A stretch of 64,000 bases of DNA from Pyropia haitanensis (Eukaryota > Rhodophyta > Bangiophyceae > Bangiales > Bangiaceae). The stretch spans positions 443,501-507,500 of the forward strand of contig SDUX01000006.1 of the NCBI GenBank assembly GCA_008729055.1, given 5' to 3'. This document shows positions 55,641 to 64,000 of this stretch, in pieces. How positions within the stretch are numbered: position 1 is the stretch's first letter; every line of letters begins with the position of its first letter. The translations under genes were made by a program, and so were the position numbers. The notes under the pieces were generated by a model. That model searched no databases, was not told where the DNA came from, and was given only the letters and a program-made list of their open reading frames with translations.

Positions 55641-57208
55641 GCGTGTCGGCCCGCGGCACGGGATCGTCCTTCGCCTGCTTTCCTCAGGCGCCCGCACGAT
55701 GTTGCAAGGCACCTTGTTGCCCGTCGACGGGCGATTCCCAACTTCTTCACCGTGGAACGTTTCGGGGACGCCTCGTCACGGCTCGTTTCCTCCCCCGAGA
55801 AGGCGTGTGTGCTGAAGGACGATGGTGTAAACGTTCTGTTTGGTTCAGGGCGGGGCGAGGGGATGGTAAGGGATAGGGTGGGTGTGGGGAGGGGAGCCTC
55901 GCATCCCTGTCGATGGCCCGGCGTCGTCGGGAATTCCGCGGACCGCCGTGATCATCCACGGGGCAGACGCCCAGTGGGCGGTGGGCGTGGGGGTGGGCTG
56001 TGGTGAACCGGGGGGACAGCCTGCTCCCGTTCCGTCTGGGAGCATGGGCTGGCGCTTGGTGTGAGGAGGTGACTTGCTTGCTTGGGAGTCGCTCCTGGCC
56101 GTAAGCGCTCGGGCAACTCTCCGTTTCAGAGCGGCATGGCCCGCCCGGGTCCTTTTAAAGAGCACTGCGGTTGTCCTGAGTTCCGTGCCGTACGGCGCTG
56201 TCGCGCCCACAGCTGACGCGCCGTCTAGCGTCCTGCGCGGCCGCCTGTGCGTACCGAGTCCGACGCGGGCGCCTCGCAGGCTCCCCGCCAGCCGCCAGGC
56301 CACGCGGTGGGCCGCGACGCTGACCGGGCGGGGGCGGAGGGGAGGCAGCAGCATCACAAGGCGTCCACAAGCTGGGCGACATGGAGCAGTGTCCACCTTG
56401 TGGCTGCAGCGGTGCACTCCGTGGCGTCAACGGCGGTGTGCTAAGGGCGGGGCCCCACCAACCCAACGGGAGTGGCTCAACGGCGGCGGGTGGCGGCGTC
56501 GCGTCACGGCTTGGCTGCCTCCCAGGGGATACCGCGGGCGAGGAGGCGGCGACTTGCACGTCCGTGCACCCAGAACGGGCGTGGGTGCAGGTGAGTGTCC
56601 CTCGCGTCAATGCCACACCCCATTCCTGCCCCGCCATGCCTCGCTGCCAAGCTCTGCTGTTGGGTGGTAGCCCACGTGCTGGCTGTCCGTCGACCACCCT
56701 GTTGACGAGCATTGACGGTGTCTACCAAGTGCTTCCTTCCGTCGGTCACGTGGCTGTCGTCGCCTCGCCCACCCCGCTCATCCTTGCCCCTCACCCGACG
56801 TCGGCCGCTGCGTGTGGCTGCGTCGATGTCGCAGCGCTTGTGCCGCCACCGGCCTGGGCGTGGCGCTGCGCGGCCACCGCCACGTCCTCGCCGTTGCTGG
56901 CAGGCGGCTGCACCTGCACGGCAGTGCCAGTGCGGCTGACGCGCGCGTCGTGCCTGGCGCCACCGCCGCCACTGCCGACGGCGCCACCGCCGCCGCCGCC
57001 GCCGATGCCCGCCCCGCCCCCACCCACTAACCCTCCGCCAGACGCTCCGGTGCTGCTGCCGTATCCGCCGGAGAGCGCCCCTGCCTGCGCCGTGCCGGGC
57101 CCTCGGGCGTGGCCCCGCCCGCCGCCGCGTGGCGCGGGCGTACCGCCCCCGCCGTCGTCGGTGGATGCAGGGTGGCCGTACTCGCTGGTGCGGCTGGGGG
57201 AAGCGTAG
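55641..57208 (+). other. Unresolved multi-exon coding candidate
   Basis: Several plus-strand fragments look coding but cannot be joined. Near 55680-55865 one frame reads DVARHLVARRRAIPNFFTV then ERFGDASSRLVSSPEKAC, followed by a good donor ATG|GTAAGG at 55866. A strong acceptor CTCTCCGTTTCAG ends at 56129. A consensus donor CAG|GTGAGT lies at 56591. A terminal frame ends ...DAGWPYSLVRLGEA at 57208. Phases of the obvious sites do not match without a stop, so no model is offered. The IPNFF..ERFG piece faintly recalls the PNYFG.QRFG motif of TruD/PUS7 pseudouridine synthases, but no catalytic motif was found. Confidence 0.3.
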
Positions 57209-58796
57209 CGAGCCGCGTGGGGTCTTCCCAGGCGTGGCCGTGCCGCTGGGGATGAGGTCGGGCGCGCCCACGATTCAAGGCCGTTGCTGCTGCGTTCACC
57301 GCGTTGTGGGGGGTGTTGTTCGTTGTGGCTGTCGACAAGGGGAAAGGATGTTGCTGCGCTACGGTTGTGGTGGTGGGTTGCATAGGGTGGGGGTCTGTGT
57401 CTTAGGGACGCGCTTGGTGCTGGTGCCCCCGGGTGCTGCGGACCGGTCCTGAGGCTTGCGTTAGGGTGGGGAGGGGAGAAGGAGAGGGGGGGTGGGGCGA
57501 GGGACAGCCTTCCTTTTTTGCCTGTGCGTGCCTGGGACGTGTATGTGCCTTTGTAGAGAGCCTCTGAGCAAGTCAAGGGGAGGAGGGGGAGGGGGGCAGC
57601 CAGGAATAGAACACACAGTCGGGGAAGAAGAGGGCGCGGCATAGGCGGGAGGGGGTGCGCATCCCGGGTGATGGCGGCAAGTCGTGGGGCCGCACGGCCG
57701 GCGCGGCGCCAGCCACGCCGGGCGCCCGGTGGACGGGGCCGGCGGGTCCTGCGTTGCTGGTTCTTGTCTCTTTGGCCGTTGCGTGCCCCACGCCTGTGGC
57801 ATGCACCGATGGCTATGCACAACACGAGACTCCCTCCCGTACGCCCAAGCAACGCACGCGGCGAGCGCCCTACGAAAAGAAAAAAAATAGAAACGACGGC
57901 CTGCAGCGCCAGCTGGCTGTGGCGCAGCACACCGCACCGCCACAGACGCACCGCGGGCCGTCGTCGGGGTCAGCTAGCGCACCGTGGCGGCAGCGCGTCC
58001 ACAGACATCTGAGGGCGTGCCGGCACGCGCCTCGTCCGTCGGGGGCCGGCGCCCCGCGGGGAGGCAGCGCCGCCAATGGCGACGGCGGCAGCGGCGCGGC
58101 GGCGGCAGCGTGCCGCCCCGAGCGCGGCGTCACCCACTGTGGCGGGACGCCCGGCCGGGTCACGCCCGCCGGCGGGGCCGCCGCGGGGAGCGGGTATTGC
58201 CGCTCGCCACGCCGCGGCGGCGGCGGTGCGGCCCCGTCGGCACGCACGACGGCGGCGGCGGGCGGGGCGATGGCGACGGCAACGGCGGCTGCGGGCGGCG
58301 ACACGCCAAAAACATTGGGCGGAGCCGCGGCGTCGGCGGGCTCGGTGGCGGCGACGGCGGCGGCGGCGGCGGCCGCCGTGCGCCACCCCTAGGGGCCCGC
58401 GCGTCACCGCAGGCGCGCCGACGTTGCCGCCTTGCCCACCACCGCCGGCACGCACGCCATCGACGCGGCCACCTGCGGGGGGATTGCCGCCACGCCGCGC
58501 GTGGTGACGCGCAGGCGCTTCCGGGTGCGGGAGGGGGCGCGCGCGTGGCGCCGGGGGGAGGGCAGGTGGGAGGCAAAAGTGGGGTGCGGCACGAATCGGG
58601 GGGCGCCACATGGTAGAGAAGGCGGGACAGGGTGGGGGAGGCGGGGGGGGGGGGGTACGCAGGCGGTCCCCCTCCGCATCCCTCCGGTTCCACTCTCATC
58701 TCAGGGGCCGCCCCCGCTCCGCCACCTCCTCTCACCCACCCCCCCCCCACCCCCCCCCTCCAGCAGCCGGCCCCCCCCCGGCGGCACCGCACAAAA
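57209..58796. other. Intergenic/low-complexity, no gene called
   Basis: The first half is moderate GC. From 58000 it is GCG/GGC-rich with open frames on both strands. Around 58400-58600 opposing frames look equally plausible, so neither is called. A pyrimidine-rich stretch at about 58735-58775 lies just beyond the NO66 stop. Confidence 0.4.
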
Positions 58797-61432
58797 TTAG
58801 GCGCTCACCACCACCAGCAGCCGCGCCTCGAGGAGCGCCCGCACCAGCTGCACCCGGTCGCCCAGGTCGTCGAGCGCCACGTCCCGCACCGCCACCGCGG
58901 CCGGGTAGGCGGCGAGGATGCTGTCCACGCCGAGCGCCTCCTCGGGCGTCACCCGCAGCACGCCGCGCGGGGAGGCCGCGAGCACCGCCGACGGCTCCCC
59001 GCCACGGGCGTCATCGTCGCAGCCGTCGGCCGCGGCGGTCCGCCGGTTGGAGACGCAGTGCCGCAGGACGGGCAGGCCGGTGGGCGCGTCCATGGTCAGC
59101 CGCGCAATGCCGGGCGCCGCGAGGCGGACGGTCGAGCTGGGGCGGACGTACCCAAACGGGCCATCGGCGGGGTCCACCCAGTCGCCATCGTCGTCGCCGC
59201 CGCCGCCACCGTCGCTGTCGCGGTCACTGTCGCTGCCGTCGCTGACGCTGTCACTGTCGCTATCGCGGCGGCCGCCGCCAGCCACCGCGGCGCGAGCGGC
59301 CGCCGCGGCCGCGGCGCGGGCGGCGAGGCGCAGCCGCTTGCGACTGCGGTCCTTGACCTTGCCACGCGGGCGCTTGCCCCCCCCCCCACCGCCTCCCCCC
59401 CCCCCTCCCCCTCCCCCTCCCCAGCCCCCTCCGCTTCCGCCTCCCCCCGACCGGGGGAAACGGCGGGGCCACCCCAGCCCGGCGGCGGCGGCGCGTGGGC
59501 GGCCACGTCCACCGGGCACGGCGGGAGGCGCTCGGCGAGGAAGCGCGCGGCGAGGCCGTCGACGGCCGCGTCGAGCGGGTAGCGCCGCGCAACAATCTTG
59601 AGCAACACCCCGAGCCGCGACCGCACCGCGTCGCGGATGTCCTCGGGCGGCGCCCCGCCGCGGCCGCCACGGCTTTGGCGGCGGCGTTTGCCGCCGCGTG
59701 CCGCCGCCCCGCCCGCCGCGACCGACGATGGCGCCACGCCCGCGACGGACAGGAGCCCCCGTGGGAGGGTGCGGCGGAGGGCCACCTCCTCCGCCGCCGC
59801 CGACTCGACCGCCTCGGCAAACGACGCCTTTAGCCAGTCCGCCCACGTCCACCGCTGGGAGGTGGACAGCGTCAGGTGGAGGGACGGCCCCGCGGCGGTG
59901 GCGGCGGCGGCAGCGCCGCCGCCGCCGCCCGCCGTGTCCCCGTCGGCCACCGCCACCGCCTGGTGCACCGCCCCCCGCGGCATGTACAGCACGTCGCCCG
60001 GGTACAACACCGCGTCCACCACCGGCGGCCGGCCGGCGAGGTCCCCCTCCCCAAAGTCCACCGACGAGTGCCGCGGCAGCGTGTCGAGGCCGTCCCGGCG
60101 GGGCGGGTAGACGCGCCACCGCTTGGCGCCCGCCACCTGCAGGATGAACGCGTCAATATCGTCAAAGTGGGGCGCAAAGCCCTGCGTGCCCGGCGGCGTC
60201 AGGTACGCGTTGGCGCCGACCGCGCAGCGGAAGTGGGCCTCGAGCCGGGACGCGAGGGACCAGAGGGGGGTCGACGACGCCTGCGGGCGGAGGAGCCGGA
60301 GGGAGCAGCCGGCGGTGGTGAAGCGCGCCCACGCCTCGGCGCCGGCGCGCTCAAAGGCGGGGGGGGGCGCCCCGCCGTCGCCGCCAGTGTCGCCGACGCC
60401 GTCGCCGGTGCCTAGAGCGTCTCTGTCGCCACCGCCGCCACCGCCGCCGCCGTCACTGTCGTCTTGGCCGTCGGGGGTGTTCCCCCCGCTACCGCCGTTG
60501 CGGCCGGCCACCCCATCCGCCGCATCCGTGTCCTCCTCGCTGTCGGCATCGCCGTCCCCCCGTGCACCGCCCCGCCTGGCAGCCGCCGCACCACCGCCAC
60601 CGCCCGCGCTGCCCACCTCCGCGTCCACCTCACACTCCTTGGCATTGTACGTGGCGCGCTCCCCGTCCACGTAGCGGGTCACGTCCAGGTCCGCCCCGTA
60701 GCGGAGCTGCCCCCCCACCACCAGCCGCCGCACGTCCTCCACCGACAGCAGGCCCGCCCAGCGGCGGCGCCACGCCGTGGCGGTCAGCCCCGCTCGCCGC
60801 TCGCCGCCGCCGCCACCACCACCCCCGCCGCCACCCCCACCGCCGCCGCCGCCACCATCCGCCGCCACCGGCAGGTCAGCCCAGCGCAGCAGCAGCGGCC
60901 GGCGCTCCCAGTGGTCCGCGTAAAACGCGTCTGCCCGCGTCGGGTGCACCACCGCCGCCAGCGCCTCATCGCCGGCGGTGGGCGAGCCCGCCACCGCCGC
61001 CGCGGTCACGGCCGCGGTCGCCGCGGTCGCCGGCGGGTCGGCCGCCGCGGCCGCCGCCACCGGCGCGGCCGCACGGGTGGCGCCGCCGCCGTTGCACCCC
61101 GCGCCGGCCGCCGCCGCCGCCGCGGCGGTCGCCGGCACGGACGCGGCAGCGGCGGCGGCGGCGGCGGCGGCAGGGGCATCCCCCCGGGCGGCGGCCCCCC
61201 CCCGCCGCCCCTTTCCCCCCCGCGCGCCGCCACGCGCCGCCGCCGCCGGCGCGGGCGGGGTGCCCGCAAGGAACGGCTGGGCGGCGTCCCCCCCTCCCGC
61301 CGCCGCCGGACGGCCACGTCCGCCGCTGCCGCCACCCGCCGCGCCGCCGCCGCCGCCGCCGCCGCAGCCGCCACCGCCGCCGCCGCCGCTGCCACCCTGC
61401 CGACGGCGGCGGGCGGCGCGGCCTGACGGCAT
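58797..61432 (-). CDS. RIOX1: NO66/RIOX-type JmjC ribosomal oxygenase
   Basis: The start is the ATG at 61432 (MPSGRAARRRRQ). The first ~160 residues are Gly/Ala low complexity. The catalytic JmjC core follows: DAFYADHWERRPLLLRW, the iron-binding HxD within GFAPHFDDIDAFILQVAG (~residue 420) and the distal His in MPRGAVHQAVAV (~490). LHLTLSTSQRWTWADWLK comes next. These Fe(II)/2-oxoglutarate enzymes hydroxylate histidine in ribosomal protein uL2/RPL8 in the nucleolus. A ~80-residue Gly/Asp insert lies before the HxD motif. After PPGWGGPAVSPGRG the frame breaks at C runs (plus 59377-59387 or 59395-59405). One added base joins it to the expected C-terminal winged-helix region (VRLAAPGIARLTMD, LPVLRHCVSNRRT, LGDRVQLVRALLEARLLVV), stopping at 58797. 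Confidence 0.85.
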
Positions 61433-63845
61433 GGCGGCGGGGTGAGCACGGGCACCGTCAACACCTTCCCCCCCCCCCAGGGAGCAGCAGCCAACCGCAC
61501 CACAACAGCAGCACAATACAAAAACGGGGAGAGAAGCAGACGGGAAGGGGGAGGCGGGGTCACACGGGGGGGGGGGGCCGCGACGCAGAGGGGCGTGGAG
61601 AACGGGGGTGAGGGCGGGGACGGAGGGCGGAGTCAAAGAAGGGGGAGAGGGTGGGCACGGGAGGAGGGCCGCCGCAAGGGGCGGGAGGTAGTCCAGGCGG
61701 CGGCCGCGGCTGGCACGGCGCATGTCCCTGGCGGCGGCGGCGGCGGCGAGGCCGGGTCGCGGGCGACGGCGGCGGCGCTCGGCGCGACGGCGGCGACGGC
61801 GGCGAGCGCGTGCGCCGATGGGATTTTGGATCAAGGTCCCGCGGGTGGGCGTGCCCCAATTGGTGGTCTGTGTTCCGCCCCTTTTTTTTGGTGTCGCCAA
61901 GGACATTGGGGGGGGGGTGGGGGGGGGGGGGGAGGCGCCCTCGCGGTCCCGTCTTACCCGCCCGCGCCCGCGACGGGCGCGCGCCCAGACGACGGCGACG
62001 TAAAGCGCGTGGCCGCCCGGCGGCGGCGGCGGTGGCGGCGGCGGCGGTGGTGACAGGCGCGTGCCGGTACGCCCCCCCCCCCCGCCGCCGCGGCGGCCGT
62101 GGCGAGGCGGCCGCCGCGGCGGCGGCGGTGGTGGCCACCACCGGGAGTGGCCGCCGCGGCCGGCGTGGCCCGCCGCCGCGTGGCGGGCGGGAACCGCGCG
62201 CGTGCACGGTGGGGTGGCGGTGGTGGTGGTGGTGGTGGTGGTGACGGTGGTGGTGGTGGCGGCGGCTGTGGTGGCCGGGGTGGTGGCGGTGGTGGCGGCG
62301 GCGGTGGGGGCGGCGGCGGTGGCGGTGGTCGTTGCGCCTGGCGTTGCAAGGGCGGGTGCTGGGGGCGGCGGCCCCGCGGCGGCGGGGGGTCAGGGCGCGG
62401 TTGGCCGCGGCGGGCCTGCCGCCGCCCACCTCGGGCAGGGGGGGGTGTGCCGTGCTGCCGCCCGCGGGGTATAGCCGCCGCGCGCCGTGATCCGCGCGGG
62501 TGGACGCTCGTCGTGGCGGGAACGGGCGCCCCCTGGACGGCGGCCCCGTCGGGGCGGGAGGCGGCGGCGGAGGCGGTGGAATCGGGAGGGAGGGGGGAGC
62601 GTCGCGCGGCAGCGGCGGCGGAGGAAGATGAAAACACGGGCGGGCCCCCGCTCGCCGCGCCCGCCCGCTGGCCACCGTTGGGCACCCACACCGCCGCCCG
62701 CCGCGGCGGCGTGGCGCGACGGGCGCCGCGCCGCAGACGCCACGCGCCGCCGCGCGCGGCGGTAGGGCGACGGCGCGGGCGGCGGCCGCGTCCGTCGCCG
62801 CCACGCAGACGACGCCCGCCCCGCCGCCGCCGCGGCGCCACGACCCGCCGCGTGCCGCGGCGGGTCGGCCGCCGCGGCGGCGACCGGCCGCGGCGCGGGA
62901 GGCCGCCGCGGCGCACACGCGGCGCGTCCGCCACGGCCAGACGGCGCGCCAGACCGGGAGGAGCGGGCGGCCAAGCCAGCCCGGCCCGCTCGGGTGGTGG
63001 CGGCGGCGGCGGCGGGGGGGGGGGGGGGGGGGCCCACCGCCGCGCTCGCCGCCGCCGCCCACCCCTGCTGGCGCCGCCGCTGCGTGGGGCGCGGCGCGCA
63101 GCGTACGAGGGGAAACGGGGGCGGTTCCGCCTCGGGGGGGGGCGCCCGTCAAACCCCCCCGTCGTCTGCTCCCCAGACCGCCGTGCGGGGTTGGCGCGAC
63201 GCGGCGCGTCGCGACGCGCGGTGCGGCCGCTGGCGGCGGCGCCCCCCGTGGGGGGTGGCGGCAACGCCAACGGGCGGCGGCGGTGGCCGCGCGGCGGCAG
63301 CGTCGCCGGCCACGTGGGTCGGCACGCCGCCGGCGGCGGCGGCGACCGCACCGCGGCGCGGCGCGGCGCGGGACCCCCCTCGCGCCGCCCATGACGCCGC
63401 CGCGACGGTGCGTGCGGTTTTTCTCCTGTCGGAGCGGGGAGCCGGGCAAGCAGCGGTAGACAGGAGGGGGGGGGGGTCACGCAAGACCGGTAGGGAGGCG
63501 GCGGCGGCTGACGCAGGGTAGTACCCCCACGGGGCGTGGCACGCGCGTCGTCCACGGCGGGCACGCCCGCCGCGTGTGCGGGGCACGGCGCGCGGGCGGT
63601 CGGCGGCCGGCAGCGCGCGGCGGGGCGACGCGCGACGCGCCGCGCGCGGCGGAGATCCGTCGCGCGCCGCGCGCCGCGGAGATCCGTCGCGGCGGCGCGC
63701 CTTGGCAGACCCCCGCCACCCCCCCCCCCCCCCCCCCCCCCGCCTCGACCTGCACCCAATTTCCACCCCCGGCCCGCCCCCCCCCCGCCTCGACCCGCGC
63801 CGCCGGTGCGAGACGCGGCCGCCCGCCACCGTCAGCTGCGGCTGA
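61433..63845. other. Low-complexity GC-rich stretch upstream of NO66
   Basis: The first ~500 bp include the presumed NO66 promoter and leader. The remainder is dominated by GGC/GTG/GCC arrays (for example about 62215-62335) and long C runs (63718-63740). Extensive open frames on both strands are Arg/Pro/Gly noise and none shows a domain. Confidence 0.45.
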
Positions 63846-63975
63846 AACCCCATCGAAAGCGCCGTTTGGATGAGATTTGGATGGGCCTCGGAAGCCCCAT
63901 CCAAAGGCGTTTTGGATGGGCCTTGGACGGGCTTCTCGATGGGGAACGCCTCGGCGAAGTGGATGGGGATTCCCA
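63846..63975. repeat. Nested inverted GGATGGG/CCCATCC repeats
   Basis: TTTGGATGGG (63876-63885) pairs with CCCATCCAAA (63896-63905) across a 10-base loop. TTTTGGATGGGCC recurs at about 63908, and outer arms CCCCATCGA (about 63848) and TCGATGGGG (about 63934) also complement each other. The block is less GC-rich than the preceding DNA and may be a small inverted-repeat element continuing toward the window edge. Confidence 0.65.
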
Positions 63976-64000
63976 TCGAGCAAAAGACTCGAGAGACCTG

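Noticed and set aside
58390..58640. Opposing frames that both look coding (plus: RVVTRRRFRVREGARAW; minus: VAASMACVPAVVGKAATS)
   Set aside because: The two readings are equally plausible and mutually exclusive; no homology or splice context decides.
61950..63760. Open frames of 430-630 codons on both strands
   Set aside because: They arise from GGC/GTG/GCC arrays and C runs, and are nearly all Arg, Pro, Gly and Ala.

Overview
The window looks like nuclear DNA of a GC-rich, plastid-bearing eukaryotic alga. The reasons are: GT-AG introns of about 70-510 bp; genes for nuclear RNA polymerases I and II, replication protein A, mitochondrial complex I and nucleolar ribosome-assembly factors; and a plastid Clp adaptor (UVR plus YccV domains) with a transit-peptide-like N-terminus. 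Very high GC, few introns and abundant G/C homopolymers would suit a Bangiophyte red alga such as Porphyra/Pyropia. That placement is inference and was not tested by a search.

Layout. 1-3333 (-): C-terminally incomplete Myb/SANT-like regulator. 7.2-7.9 kb (+) and 8.0-10.1 kb (-): two convergent low-complexity candidates. 11.0-12.1 (+): ClpF-like adaptor, 2 exons. 13.0-15.6 (-): armadillo-repeat protein. 17.0-18.7 (-): membrane RING-H2 ligase, 2 exons. 18.8-22.2: gene-poor island with a complete short hAT element and a longer truncated relative. 22.2-24.6 (+): RPA1, 2 exons. 26.1-27.6 (-): unknown protein with a duplicated module. 28.4-30.6 (+): FIST-domain protein. 31.0-32.3 (+) and 32.8-33.6 (-): RCL1 and RRP17/NOL12, convergent. 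35.4-39.1 (-) and 39.6-41.1 (+): RPB2 and RPA49, head to head. 41.7-43.6 (-): Spinster-type transporter. 45.5-46.8 (+): NDUFA2, 3 exons. 47.5-49.1 (+): four-TM membrane protein. 49.6-50.2 (-): small protein with repeated RRxS sites. 50.2-58.8: mostly repeat-bearing intergenic DNA with one unresolved exon-like zone. 58.8-61.4 (-): NO66/RIOX JmjC oxygenase. 61.4-64: low-complexity DNA.

Four genes serve ribosome production (RCL1, RRP17/NOL12, RPA49, NO66) and RPB2 serves mRNA synthesis. They are not an operon, but the convergent RCL1/RRP17 pair and the divergent RPB2/RPA49 pair may share regulatory DNA.

The most striking window-wide pattern is that several reading frames break at long G or C homopolymers, and each break is repaired by exactly one extra base. 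This suggests homopolymer undercounting in the assembly, or less likely -1 slippage. Most long open frames in this sequence are by-products of high GC and were not called.
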